In this document: positions 26,932 through 34,948 of the stretch, piece by piece | Numbering within the stretch: the stretch's first letter is position 1 | Layout: every line of letters starts with the position of its first letter | Source of the DNA: Exiguobacterium aurantiacum DSM 6208 | GTDB taxonomy: Bacteria; Bacillota; Bacilli; Exiguobacteriales; Exiguobacteriaceae | NCBI RefSeq assembly: GCF_000702585.1 | Contig: NZ_JNIQ01000001.1 | Span: forward strand, 687,001 to 751,000 | Length of the DNA stretch: 64,000 nt | Direction: 5' to 3' | Made by a program: the position numbers and the translations under genes | Notes under the pieces: generated by a model | Databases searched by the model: none | What the model was told of the DNA's origin: nothing | The model's input: only the letters and a program-made list of their open reading frames with translations

Positions 26932-27780
26932 ATGAAGTTAATTGCGATTGATTTGGATGGGACGTTATTGTCGCGAAAAGGCATCATCACGGAAGCGAAC
27001 CAGGAGGCGATTCGACAGCGGCAAGCGCAAGGCGATTTAGTCGCCATCTCGTCGGGACGCTCGATTCATGATATCGAAGAAATTTTAAAACGGAGCAATT
27101 TGACGTGCCCGATCTTATCCGGGAATGGGGCGATCGCCTTTTATGAAAATGAACGCATATACTATCACTCGCTTCCGAAACATGTCGTCCAAGAGCTATG
27201 GGACATCGCCCACGAGCACGACACGTACGTGGAGTTTTATACGAATACCGGCGTGAAAGTGCTGCGTTCGGGGACGGATTTATTGAAAGGGGAGCTTGAC
27301 GAGGTGCTCCCGCACGATCAATCGTTCACGCGGGAATGGGGAGAGCGGGAAATCGAGATTCAAAACGAACAGTTCGGTTTGACGTACGTCGATGTAATCG
27401 AGGACATCGATTTCGAGGCGGATGAAGTGTATAAAGTGTTCATCTACTCGTTCGATCGTCGTAAACTCCACAAACTTCGGAAATTATATGAGCCGCGGAC
27501 CGATATTTTGATCACGACAGCCGGGTGGACGAAAATTGAGATCGGTCATCCGAAAGCGAGTAAAGGGATGGCCCTTCAACAGTTGGCAGAACATCATCAT
27601 ATCGCGAAACAACAGATCGTGGCCATCGGCGATAATTTGAACGACGTCTCGATGTTCGAGGTGGCGGAGACGTGCATCGCGATGGGAAATGCCGTGGATG
27701 CATTAAAAGACATCAGTACCCATATTACGAAAGACGCTGAAGCCGATGGCGTCGCGTACGCGCTGAACGAGTACGTATAG
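26932..27780 (+). CDS. Cof-type HAD-IIB phosphatase
   Basis: 282 residues. HAD motif I IDLDGTLLS (about 5-13), motif II SSGR, and the C-terminal GDNLNDVSMF (motif IV) are intact, and a C2-type cap lies between. Such enzymes dephosphorylate sugar phosphates, FMN/PLP or other small phosphates; the true substrate is unknown. Start ATG 26932 follows GAGGAGGGACC. It stands alone. No clear terminator follows, so transcription may run into the next, unexplained region. Confidence 0.9.
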   Translation: MKLIAIDLDGTLLSRKGIITEANQEAIRQRQAQGDLVAISSGRSIHDIEEILKRSNLTCPILSGNGAIAFYENERIYYHSLPKHVVQELWDIAHEHDTYVEFYTNTGVKVLRSGTDLLKGELDEVLPHDQSFTREWGEREIEIQNEQFGLTYVDVIEDIDFEADEVYKVFIYSFDRRKLHKLRKLYEPRTDILITTAGWTKIEIGHPKASKGMALQQLAEHHHIAKQQIVAIGDNLNDVSMFEVAETCIAMGNAVDALKDISTHITKDAEADGVAYALNEYV

Positions 27781-28336
27781 ATCAGAGATTTGGAGAAATG
27801 GTGAACACGGATTTGAAGGCCATAAAAACGGCTATTGTATTAGTGTAGTCCTCATTCAAAAGAGTAGACTGAAAGGGGGCGACGGATGAAACAATTTTCG
27901 AGACGTTTGACCGATGCCGGCTCGGTGAGACGAGAGACAGCTTGCGTAAACCCGATCGTGGGACTGTTCCCTACTCCTTTTGCTGTCGCCAATCTCGCGG
28001 TTTGACGTGAGGGGCAGACGAACATGATGCTTTGGGGAAAAGCGTCGCGCGGTTGCGGCTTTATGCCAATGAAAAGGTGAGCTAGATCGAGGTGCGTGAC
28101 AGATTTCATTCTCATATGTCAAAGTGGCGGCGCCGTGCCAACCGGAAGCGTGTTTCGTATTCTGTGAGGGGCCGAACCGTCATAAAGACGAACAGATGCG
28201 CGAAGTCATTGCGTGCACCGCGTCAACTTTTCTAGTGTCGGTAACGAACGCATGGGATGGTCGATCGAGCCATCGGTCGGATGGAAGTCCAATTTACTAG
28301 AACGCTCACCGTAAGCGCCACTATCGTGGCGCTTTT
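27781..28336 (+). other. 556-base region without a recognised gene; possible structured RNA
   Basis: No protein family is recognised on either strand. The plus strand holds a 39-codon ORF (27886-28005) with a good ribosome binding site (AAAGGGGGCGACGG), several short stem-loops (for example CGTC/GACG near 28178-28190 and GATGG/CCATC near 28256-28274), and a strong terminator at 28313-28337. No plus-strand gene follows the terminator, so a roughly 450-500 base transcript would end there. It could be a non-coding RNA, a small-peptide gene or the remains of a decayed gene. It lacks the conserved cores of tmRNA, RNase P, SRP and 6S RNA as far as I can judge. Confidence 0.4.
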
Positions 28337-28337
28337 T
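28313..28337 (+). terminator. Terminator closing the 27.8-28.3 kb region
   Basis: AAGCGCCAC and GTGGCGCTT form a 9-bp stem with loop TATC followed by TTTTT. On the minus strand the same stem lies just past the stop of the DUF3139-like gene but lacks a T run there. Confidence 0.85.
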
Positions 28338-28669
28338 CATTGCGTGAACGTGGAGACACGTGACGGGGAGACACCGGCAGCCTGTTTATACTCGATGCGA
28401 TGACCGTCGACCGCCTTCGTCACCTGGAACGAGTAGTCCGCATCCGGTTCGTCGGTGAACGTGACGTCGTAGACGTAACCGCTGAAACCGAGCGTCCCAT
28501 CGAGGGAGTAGGTCTGTTCCGGAATGTTATAATGAGTCGCAAGGTATGATTCCAAAGCCCGTTCCCGTTCTTTCATCTCCGCGTCATAACGGACGTACAA
28601 AAATGTGGTGAGGGCGATCGTGATGAGTAAGACAGAACGAACGAGGTTGTTCCAATTACGACGTGGCAT
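28337..28669 (-). CDS. Small membrane-anchored DUF3139-like protein
   Basis: 110 residues. One N-terminal membrane helix (about 10-27) is followed by a coiled segment (YDAEMKERERALESYLATHYNI) and a small extracytoplasmic domain containing FSGYVYDVTFTDEPDADYSFQV. This matches the layout of DUF3139 proteins in Bacilli, whose function is unknown. Start 28669 is preceded by AAAGGAGAC. Monocistronic. Confidence 0.65.
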   Translation of the reverse strand: MPRRNWNNLVRSVLLITIALTTFLYVRYDAEMKERERALESYLATHYNIPEQTYSLDGTLGFSGYVYDVTFTDEPDADYSFQVTKAVDGHRIEYKQAAGVSPSRVSTFTQ

Positions 28670-28758
28670 CGGTCGGTCTCCTTTCTTTAGATAGAATTAG
28701 ATGATATTTTACGGAAAATTCAGACAAATTACAAGGTTTTTTTACAGGAGGTGACAAG

Positions 28759-28920
28759 ATGCCGAAATTTTATTGGCTCGGGACGTTTGCGAGTGGCGTG
28801 CTGCTGCTTTCGATTGGGGAAGCGGCGGCGGTGCCACGCATCCTGCCTTACATTTTGATGGCAGTCGGTGCCATCGGATTTATTATCCAAACCGGATATG
28901 AACAAAAACGACGCCGCTAA
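28759..28920 (+). CDS. 53-residue two-helix membrane protein
   Basis: An ORF from ATG 28759 to TAA 28920 with an excellent ribosome binding site, AGGAGGTGAC, 4 bases upstream. The peptide begins MPKFYWLGTF, has two hydrophobic stretches (about 6-22 and 28-46) separated by a proline, and ends in a basic KRRR tail, so it should be a small membrane hairpin with the basic end inside. The 3' codons form half of a terminator stem. It is not recognised as a known family and lies alone between divergent and convergent genes. Confidence 0.65.
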   Translation: MPKFYWLGTFASGVLLLSIGEAAAVPRILPYILMAVGAIGFIIQTGYEQKRRR

Positions 28921-28937
28921 GCCGGCGTCGTTTGTTT
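28904..28937. terminator. Bidirectional terminator
   Basis: ACGACGCCG (28908-28916) pairs with CGGCGTCGT (28923-28931), with TTTGTTTT after it on the plus strand and TTTTTG on the minus strand. It serves both the 53-residue gene and the ABC-F gene. Confidence 0.82.
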
Positions 28938-30784
28938 TACATCGATTCGAGCAACTGAAGGATCAACGAATCAATCTCTGATTGAAGGGCATCACTCTGT
29001 AGTTGCAACGTCATCAGTCGTTCCAAGTCGTTCGTGTCATTCATTTGATTGAGGAGCAACTGATGGAGCACCTCGAGCTCAGCTAAACGCGCTTCTTCGC
29101 GGGACGTATCTATTTGAGTTGTCCCCGTCGTCTTTTGCTTCGGTGTTGCTTTCTGTTTTTGCGTCGCAGTCGCCGTCTCAGGTGCATCGTGACGTTTCTC
29201 TAGTGCGTACGTCACGTTTCCCGGGAAACGCGTCGTCGTCCCGTCGAGCCAGTAGGTGATCGGGAACAGTTTATTCAAGAAGTAGCGGTCATGCGATACG
29301 GCGACGAGCGTCCCGTCGAAGCGGTCGAGTGCCTCTTCAAGCGCCTCTCGCGCTTCGATATCCAAATGGTTCGTCGGTTCGTCCAAGACGAGGACGTTCA
29401 TCTCTTCATGCATGAGGATGGCGAGCATGAGCCGCATCTTCTCCCCGCCGCTCAAATCCTTGACCGGTTTGAACACGCTCGCACCGTAGAAAAGAAATTG
29501 GGCGAGCAATTGTCGTGCTTTTCCTTCATCGACCGGGATTCGATCCCGAAACGCCTCGATGAGCCGATGCGAGTGATCAAAATCGATGTGCTGGGACAAA
29601 TAACCGATTTTCGCGCGTTCCGCTCGGCGCACCTCGCCTGAAGTCGGTTCGGTTTGGCCGAGCAACACGTTCAAGAGCGTGGACTTGCCGCTCCCGTTTG
29701 GGCCGACGATGGCGATGCGCTCGCCGTGGCCCGCGTAGAAAGAGACTTTTTCGAAGACGGTCTGGTCAAAACGGACCGTCACATCGGTCGCCTCAAAGAC
29801 GTCACGACCGGTCCGGCCATGTGCCATAAACTGAATATCGGGTTGGATGGCCTCGAGCTGCGGTCGTTTGATCGTCTCGATCCGGGCGAGTGCCTTTTCC
29901 ATCGATTTAGCTCGCCGGTAAAACTTCTCGTTCGGTGGGTGCCCTTCGTTCGCCCACTGCCTGAGCTGGCGAATCGTCTCTTTCATCTTCTTGATTTTCT
30001 TTTGTTGCTCCGTGTAGGCGTGAAATTGGTCGAGCAGTCGTTTCTCTTTTTGGGCGACGAAGGCGCTGTAATTGCCGTCAAAGCTTACCAACTCACCATC
30101 CTCACATTCGACGATGCGGGTGGCGACGGCGTCCAAAAACACACGGTCGTGCGAGACGAGGAGGAGCGTGGACGGACTGTCAGACAGGAACGACTCAAGC
30201 CAAGCCATCGCCTCGAGGTCGAGATGGTTCGTCGGCTCGTCCAAGATGAGCAGGTCCGGTTCTTGGAGCAACGCCAAGCCGAGTCCGATCTTCGTCCGCT
30301 CGCCGCCGCTGAGCGTGTCGAACGGCCGGTCGACGAAGCGGGTGAGCCGCAGCCCGTCAATCATCGCGTTCACTTTCGACTCGATGACGTAGCCGCCGTT
30401 GTTCTCGAAACGAGTCTGCAACGCGCCGTACGTCTCGAGGAGCGTCTCGATGTCGTCACGCTCGGCCATCGTTTCTTCGAGCCGGCGCATCTCGTCCCCG
30501 AGTGTAACAAGCTCAGAAAACGCGGTATAGAGCACGTCCCGCCCGGTTTTATCCGGGTGGACAGGGATTTGAGCCAAATAGCCGATCGTCACCCGTTGCT
30601 TCCGGTAAATCGTCCCTCCATCCGCTGACTCGGTCCCGACGATGAGGCGGATCAGCGTCGTCTTGCCGCTCCCATTTCGTCCGACGAGCCCGATTCGTTC
30701 ACCGGCGTTCACATGAAGATTGGCGTTGGTCAAGACGGCATGGCCGCCAAATTGTTTTTGGATGTTTTGTAATTCGATTAACAT
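28937..30784 (-). CDS. ABC-F ATPase (ribosome-associated)
   Basis: 615 residues with two ABC domains and no membrane segment. Walker A motifs are GRNGSGKTT (about 35-43) and GPNGSGKST, signatures LSGGERTK and LSGGEKMR, and Walker B LILDEPTNHLD and LVLDEPTNHLD. The inter-domain linker (about 240-300, charged helices) is the part that reaches the ribosome in ABC-F proteins. A C-terminal extension with a Thr/Lys/Gln-rich hinge and a coiled coil (about 535-615) follows. ABC-F members either protect the ribosome from antibiotics or aid translation. The leader-peptide attenuator upstream argues for a drug-inducible protection factor of the VmlR/Vga type. Start 30784 follows AGGAGGAACG. Confidence 0.93.
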   Translation of the reverse strand: MLIELQNIQKQFGGHAVLTNANLHVNAGERIGLVGRNGSGKTTLIRLIVGTESADGGTIYRKQRVTIGYLAQIPVHPDKTGRDVLYTAFSELVTLGDEMRRLEETMAERDDIETLLETYGALQTRFENNGGYVIESKVNAMIDGLRLTRFVDRPFDTLSGGERTKIGLGLALLQEPDLLILDEPTNHLDLEAMAWLESFLSDSPSTLLLVSHDRVFLDAVATRIVECEDGELVSFDGNYSAFVAQKEKRLLDQFHAYTEQQKKIKKMKETIRQLRQWANEGHPPNEKFYRRAKSMEKALARIETIKRPQLEAIQPDIQFMAHGRTGRDVFEATDVTVRFDQTVFEKVSFYAGHGERIAIVGPNGSGKSTLLNVLLGQTEPTSGEVRRAERAKIGYLSQHIDFDHSHRLIEAFRDRIPVDEGKARQLLAQFLFYGASVFKPVKDLSGGEKMRLMLAILMHEEMNVLVLDEPTNHLDIEAREALEEALDRFDGTLVAVSHDRYFLNKLFPITYWLDGTTTRFPGNVTYALEKRHDAPETATATQKQKATPKQKTTGTTQIDTSREEARLAELEVLHQLLLNQMNDTNDLERLMTLQLQSDALQSEIDSLILQLLESM

Positions 30785-30813
30785 GAATCGTTCCTCCTAA
30801 AGTAGAGGCCTAT

Positions 30814-30862
30814 CAAAAAAGCCGAGCGCAAAGAAGCGCTCGGCAAGAGAGAGAGGCGCTTT
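30814..30862 (-). promoter_or_regulatory. Attenuator in the ABC-F leader
   Basis: On the minus strand GCCGAGCGC (30836-30844) pairs with GCGCTCGGC (30821-30829) and is followed by TTTTTTG, ending 30 bases before the ABC-F start codon. An upstream segment AAAGCGC (30856-30862) can instead pair with GCGCTT inside the first arm (30834-30841), giving an antiterminator. The adjoining CGCCTCTCTC (30849-30858) is complementary, with one G-U pair, to the ribosome binding region of the leader peptide (30983-30992). These alternatives make a ribosome-sensing switch. Confidence 0.78.
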
Positions 30863-30880
30863 GTCGTATTTCAGCAATGT

Positions 30881-30985
30881 CTAAAAAAGGACAGACGGGT
30901 CCTGTGATGACGCGACATCGTGAAAAATCGCACGCAAAATGTACAAATGTTCTGTTGACCAATGCGTACGTCCGACAAAGTTCAC
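30881..30985 (-). CDS. Leader peptide of the ABC-F gene
   Basis: A 34-codon ORF starting at GTG 30985, with AAAGGAGGG 6-8 bases upstream, and ending at TAG 30881-30883, about 37 bases before the attenuator stem. The peptide begins (M)NFVGRTHWSTEHLYILRAIF and resembles no enzyme. Inducible ABC-F and Erm resistance genes of Bacilli have such leaders: a drug-stalled ribosome on the leader shifts RNA folding and allows readthrough. The alternative pairings described for the attenuator support this. Stalling residues and drug are unknown. Confidence 0.7.
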   Translation of the reverse strand: MNFVGRTHWSTEHLYILRAIFHDVASSQDPSVLF

Positions 30986-31110
30986 CTCTCTCCCTCCTTT
31001 CAATCATCGTTATTATCAGTGTAAGCGATTTCTGAATAAGGGACAACTAGAGAACAGGAATTTGACGGAGCGGTGTCGTATTGTTTAGGCATCAGGAGAG
31101 GAGGGAGACG

Positions 31111-32046
31111 ATGCGTAAAGAGTGGCTCGGTGCCATCAGTTTGACACTCGCCGCAAGTATTTGGGGCGGGATGTACGTCGTCAGTAAATATGCGCTCGGC
31201 TTTATCGAGCCGTTCACGCTCATTTGGATGCGCTACTTCGTGGCCTTCATCGTGTTGATGTGCGCGTGGTGGCTGTTCGGAAGAGAACGGATCGGGCGCA
31301 GTGATTGGAAATGGATTGCGCTCGTCGGGGTCATCGGCTATGTCGCCTCGATCTCGTTTCAGTTCATCGGGACGAAGCTGTCGGACGCCCATACGGGATC
31401 GCTCGTCACGGCGGCAACACCCGCGTTCATGGTGCTGTTCGCCCGTTTGATTTTGAAAGAGAAGTTGACACCGGTAAAAGTCGGGTCGCTCATCTTGGCG
31501 ACGATCGGGGTCATCATCGTCGTCGGTTGGCACGTGGAGGGGACGTATTTCATCGGTAGCTTGATCTTGGTCGGGGCGGCAATCACATGGGCGCTCATGT
31601 CGATTTACGTCAAAATCGCGTCGGCGACCCTGTCGTCCTTGACGATCACAACGTTTGCGATTGGTATCGCGTTTGTATTGATGACGCCACTCATGGCATT
31701 GGAAGTGGCCGACCATGGACTACCGACGATGACGGGCGTGCTTTGGCTCAGTGTGCTCTATGTCGGGATCGTCTCGACGGCCGGGGCGTTCTTCTTTTGG
31801 AACAAAGGGCTCGAACTCATGGACGCAAGCGTCGGTTCGCTCTTTTTCTTCTTTCAACCGCTCGTCGGCGGCTATCTCGGCTGGCTCGTCTTGAATGAAC
31901 AACTCGATCGCAATTTCTTCATCGGCGCCGCCTGTATCGTGACGGCCGTGACGTGGTCGACTCTCGTCGAACGGCGGCAACAGCGCCATCTCGCAGAAGC
32001 GTCTTCCGAACAAAACGAACGCTTACGCAAACAGTCGGCCCGTTAA
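31111..32046 (+). CDS. EamA/DMT-family transporter
   Basis: 311 residues, ten membrane helices in two EamA repeats (AISLTLAASIWGGMYVVSKYAL and GAAITWALMSIYVKIAS begin them). Drug/metabolite transporters export metabolites such as amino acids or import precursors; substrate unknown. Start ATG 31111 follows GAGGAGGGAGACG. A short hairpin of GGCCGACTGTTTTTC near 32041-32057 may end transcription. Divergent from the ABC-F leader, sharing the 30985-31111 region. Confidence 0.88.
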   Translation: MRKEWLGAISLTLAASIWGGMYVVSKYALGFIEPFTLIWMRYFVAFIVLMCAWWLFGRERIGRSDWKWIALVGVIGYVASISFQFIGTKLSDAHTGSLVTAATPAFMVLFARLILKEKLTPVKVGSLILATIGVIIVVGWHVEGTYFIGSLILVGAAITWALMSIYVKIASATLSSLTITTFAIGIAFVLMTPLMALEVADHGLPTMTGVLWLSVLYVGIVSTAGAFFFWNKGLELMDASVGSLFFFFQPLVGGYLGWLVLNEQLDRNFFIGAACIVTAVTWSTLVERRQQRHLAEASSEQNERLRKQSAR

Positions 32047-32059
32047 GGCCGACTGTTTT

Positions 32060-32245
32060 TCAAAAACCGTGATGGTCCAATTTGTCTTGTTCGCGCTTCA
32101 TTTCCAACCGTAGGCGCTCCAAAGCGAGTTTTTCTTGCTCGACTTTGAGACGAAGCTCTTCGACACGGGCCTTGCGCGTCTTGTTGAACGTGTCCGCGGC
32201 GATGGACACGACGACGATGATCATGATGTAGAAAAAGAAATCCAT
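32060..32245 (-). CDS. 61-residue membrane-anchored coiled-coil protein
   Basis: One N-terminal membrane helix (MDFFFYIMIIVVVSIAAD, about 1-18) is followed by a strongly charged heptad-like segment (KARVEELRLKVEQEKLALER) to the end. Start 32245 has AGGGGGAAAG upstream. Similar short proteins (PspB-like or YtxG-like in shape) exist in Bacilli but I do not recognise the family. Lies 14 bases downstream of the oxidoreductase gene, probably co-transcribed. Confidence 0.65.
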   Translation of the reverse strand: MDFFFYIMIIVVVSIAADTFNKTRKARVEELRLKVEQEKLALERLRLEMKREQDKLDHHGF

Positions 32246-32259
32246 TTGCTTTCCCCCTC

Positions 32260-33171
32260 TTAGCGTGAACTGAACAGATCCGTCACCATTTGTTGCGTGA
32301 TAAGCCCCTCGCGACCGTCTGTTAGGATCGGTGTGTCGTCGGTGACCGCTTCGATGAAATGGTCGATGGCCCCTTGAAATCCACGTTGGGTGAGAAGTGT
32401 GTCCCACGAGCCGAACGTCTCGGTCGTATGCGTCCCGTTCCCGTGACGGTGGAGCGTCACCATCTCCTCGACGGTCAGACGCAAGTCATCGGTGACGGCG
32501 ACCACGCCCTCATGGTTGACGCCGGCTTTCCGGTGCATCGCCGTCGTATGTAAGCCGTGGTCGTCTTGCCAGACGTGACGGGCAAAGTGGAGGCCGTTCG
32601 TCTGCGTCGTCTCGAGCTGGCCGGTGACGAGGCGCAACGTACCGCTCGACAAGTAGCGGAGCGTGTCGACGACGTGCAAATAATCGTCGAGCAACGTGAA
32701 TTGGTAGTCGTGTCCACGTAGACCGTTGCCGCGATGTTTGACGAAATCGATCATATGGAACGGGCCTGCTTGTTTGACGTGTTGATACATCGGAGCGAAG
32801 CGTCGATTGAAGCCGACCATCAGCTTTCGTTTGTTCTGGTCTGCGATGTCAACGAGTCGCGAAGCGTCTTCCACCGTCGCGGCGAGCGGTTTGTCGACAT
32901 AGACGTCGACACCATGTGTGAGTAACGTCGAGACGACGTCGTAATGCGTATCTGTCGCACTGTGGACGAACGCCGCGTCGACCGATGACGCCAGTTCAAG
33001 TAGTCCAGAGAACGACTCCATCCGGTAAGCGCGACAAATCGCCTCACGTTTCGCGACGGTCGGAGAAAAGGCCCCGATGAGTTCGAACGACGTACTGTTC
33101 GTCAAAATCGGTAAATACGCTTTTTGGGCAATGCCGCCGAGACCGACGACCCCGATTTTCGGTTTTCGCAT
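32260..33171 (-). CDS. Gfo/Idh/MocA-family oxidoreductase
   Basis: 303 residues. An N-terminal Rossmann fold with IGVVGLGGIAQKAYLPIL (about 6-23), the conserved VDKPLA (about 90-95, lysine of the EKP-type motif) and a C-terminal alpha/beta substrate domain. These enzymes oxidise sugars, inositols or related compounds with NAD(P). It is nearest in style to YceM/MviM-like members; substrate unknown. Start 33171 is preceded by AGGAGTGATTGT. First gene of a two-gene unit with the 61-residue protein. Confidence 0.88.
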   Translation of the reverse strand: MRKPKIGVVGLGGIAQKAYLPILTNSTSFELIGAFSPTVAKREAICRAYRMESFSGLLELASSVDAAFVHSATDTHYDVVSTLLTHGVDVYVDKPLAATVEDASRLVDIADQNKRKLMVGFNRRFAPMYQHVKQAGPFHMIDFVKHRGNGLRGHDYQFTLLDDYLHVVDTLRYLSSGTLRLVTGQLETTQTNGLHFARHVWQDDHGLHTTAMHRKAGVNHEGVVAVTDDLRLTVEEMVTLHRHGNGTHTTETFGSWDTLLTQRGFQGAIDHFIEAVTDDTPILTDGREGLITQQMVTDLFSSR

Positions 33172-33200
33172 ACAATCACTCCTTTCTTCAATCATAACGA

Positions 33201-33252
33201 AAAGACAGACCGAATGACACAAGCGCTTCAAGCGCGAGCGTCTTCGGTCTGT
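33201..33252 (-). terminator. Terminator of the sigma/anti-sigma operon
   Basis: ACAGACCGAA (33205-33214) and TTCGGTCTGT (33243-33252) form a 10-bp outer stem enclosing a GCGCTT/AAGCGC inner hairpin, with TCTTTTCG following on the minus strand. Confidence 0.78.
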
Positions 33253-33255
33253 TCA

Positions 33256-33960
33256 TCATAAGCTGGCACTCAACACGACTTCGCCTACAGGCGTTAGATT
33301 GCCTCGTTCGGGTTCTTTTGTGATCGCGACCGTGTCCCAATCAGTCGCTGACTCGGTTGAGTCGAGCGTATAGATGACGGTGCCGTTGCCTTTGTCGTCG
33401 GTGACGAACGCGCCGGTTGGGATCGGGGAACCGTCTTTTAACAGCCACACTTGATACACTTCGTTCGCCTCGAGCGGGGCAAGACCGTTCGTTTGGACGA
33501 TGAGTTGGCGGTCACCGTCTTGTTCGGCCAAGTAAGCCACTCCTTCCGACTCGCCTTGTAGCGGGACGGTATCGATCAACGCGATCCCGGCCGGTTCGTT
33601 TTGATTGAGCAACAAATAACCGTTGCCGATCAACGATAGGGCAAGGACGGCGGCAAGGGCGAACGCGCCCCATGGTGTCTTCCGCTTCTCTTTAGGTGCA
33701 GTGAACGGCGTCACCGGAGCCGGATCGGCCGCTTTTGGTTGCTCGTCTTCAGCAAACACGTTGTCGAGGATGCGGGCCTTCATTCCGCTTGGTGGTTCAG
33801 CCGGTTCAGAGAGGAACGCGACGCCGCCGACGAGTGCCTCGAGCTGCTCGAGTTCTTGTTGACACGTCTCACACGTTGCGAGGTGCGCCTCGAAACGGAG
33901 GCGTTCCTCTTCCGTCAAATGTTGGTTGAAGTAATCGATCAATTGGTCGCAAGCGTTCAT
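33256..33960 (-). CDS. RskA-type anti-sigma factor
   Basis: 234 residues. An N-terminal zinc-binding anti-sigma motif His26-x3-Cys30-x2-Cys33 (AHLATCETC), one membrane helix (about 97-119) and an extracytoplasmic RskA/anti-sigma-K domain (about 120-234, QVWLLKDGSPIPTGAFVTDDKG). It should hold the sigma factor encoded just before it at the membrane until a signal triggers release. Start 33960 overlaps the sigma gene by 4 bases. The signal is unknown; the zinc motif may add redox sensing. Confidence 0.92.
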   Translation of the reverse strand: MNACDQLIDYFNQHLTEEERLRFEAHLATCETCQQELEQLEALVGGVAFLSEPAEPPSGMKARILDNVFAEDEQPKAADPAPVTPFTAPKEKRKTPWGAFALAAVLALSLIGNGYLLLNQNEPAGIALIDTVPLQGESEGVAYLAEQDGDRQLIVQTNGLAPLEANEVYQVWLLKDGSPIPTGAFVTDDKGNGTVIYTLDSTESATDWDTVAITKEPERGNLTPVGEVVLSASL

Positions 33961-34517
33961 CGTTCCACCTCCTTGTCAATAAAATCATGGGATAAGTGCC
34001 TTCGTAACTGTTTCAATGCTAACCGAATCCTACCTTTCACCGTACCGAGCGGGATGTTGCATGCGTCGGCAATCTTTTGTTGGCTGAGCCCATTGAAATA
34101 CATGAGTCGGACGACTTGTTGTTGTTCTTTCGGGAGCTCGGCCATCGCCGTCTCGATCTGGGTCCGTTCCTCTTGCCACTCGACCTCGCTCTCGACGGAC
34201 CGCTCGGTGGACGGGATCGCTTCAGCATAAGACTCGTCGAGTTGCAGGTCCGGTTTGCGTTTTCGGATCAAATCGATGGCCACGTGGCGGCCCATCGTGA
34301 AGAGCCAAGACTTGAATTTGCCTTTTGACTCGTCATAAACGCCGCCCCCGCGCCATAGTTTGATGAACACTTCTTGCATCGCTTCTTCAGAAAGGTCACG
34401 GTCTTTCGTCAACTGCATCATGAACGCGTACAAGATACGTTCGTAGCGATCATATAGGATTTCGAGCGCCTGCTTATCTTTCTGCCTGACACGCTCGTAC
34501 AATTCATAATCAGTCAT
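33957..34517 (-). CDS. ECF-type sigma factor (SigK/YlaC-like)
   Basis: 186 residues. Region 2 spans about 8-90 (LEILYDRYERILYAFMMQLTKDRDLSEEAMQEVFIKLWR) and region 4 about 125-175 (ELPKEQQQVVRLMYFNGLSQQKIADACNIPLGTVKGRIRLALKQL), joined by an acidic linker. Such sigma factors paired with RskA-type anti-sigmas direct envelope or oxidative stress regulons. Start 34517 is preceded by AAAGGAGC. Promoters of these systems are often autoregulated, but I could not single out an ECF promoter here. Confidence 0.93.
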   Translation of the reverse strand: MTDYELYERVRQKDKQALEILYDRYERILYAFMMQLTKDRDLSEEAMQEVFIKLWRGGGVYDESKGKFKSWLFTMGRHVAIDLIRKRKPDLQLDESYAEAIPSTERSVESEVEWQEERTQIETAMAELPKEQQQVVRLMYFNGLSQQKIADACNIPLGTVKGRIRLALKQLRRHLSHDFIDKEVER

Positions 34518-34632
34518 GGCTTGCTCCTTTTCTCGTAAGGGGGTCCCTTGTATTCATCTAACGAATGAAAACGTAAAATGGATGCTTGGATTAAGTGACA
34601 AATGCGTGAACGGCCTCATCACGATGGTGTGT

Positions 34633-34893
34633 TCAGCGTGAACACGCCGAAGAGGCAGCCCCGATTCGTCGGAAGATGAATACGTTCAAGCGGTTGAACA
34701 GGTGATAGGTCATATAGCTGAAGAGCGTCGCCGTCACGAGCGTCATCATGAACGTCACACCGTTCGAAAACAATTGTTGCCAAAACGGGAACGTCCGGAC
34801 ACCGAACAAAAAGGCGAAGACGAGACCGAATCCGGTCACGATTCCGCTATACTGACAGTAGGATCGACTAAACCAATTTTTCACATCGCTCAT
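34633..34893 (-). CDS. 86-residue two-helix membrane protein
   Basis: Two membrane helices (about 14-32 and 44-66) and a short basic C-terminus. Not a recognised family. The ATG at 34893 directly abuts an AAAGGA motif, so the GTG three codons on (34884), 9 bases from it, is an equally good start and would give 83 residues. A GTGTTCA/TGAACAC hairpin (34629-34645) overlaps the stop codon. Divergent from the next HAD gene. Confidence 0.6.
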   Translation of the reverse strand: MSDVKNWFSRSYCQYSGIVTGFGLVFAFLFGVRTFPFWQQLFSNGVTFMMTLVTATLFSYMTYHLFNRLNVFIFRRIGAASSACSR

Positions 34894-34948
34894 TCCTTTC
34901 GTACTTCAACTATACGAGATGGGGTATGACGACACAAGGAGGATGACT

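Noticed and set aside
27868-27890. GAAAGGGGGCGACGG resembling part of a lysine riboswitch
   Set aside because: The rest of the lysine aptamer core is absent and the order of elements is wrong; the segment serves as an RBS for a short ORF.
27852-28115. 87-codon minus-strand frame in the unexplained region
   Set aside because: No recognisable domain and no convincing RBS; the strong terminator of the region points to plus-strand transcription.
28205-28225. GTGCACCGCG resembling a T-box core
   Set aside because: Only the second half matches the AGGGTGGNACCGCG consensus, and no plus-strand gene follows the terminator.
29654-30628. 324-codon frame on the plus strand opposite the ABC-F gene
   Set aside because: It is antisense to a strongly conserved ABC-F protein and has no credible domain or ribosome binding site; long antisense frames are common here because of GC-rich third positions.
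31000-31716. 238-codon minus-strand frame opposite the EamA transporter
   Set aside because: Composition is unlike a protein (Asp/Arg/His/Pro rich, no hydrophobic core), and the opposite strand encodes a clear ten-helix transporter.
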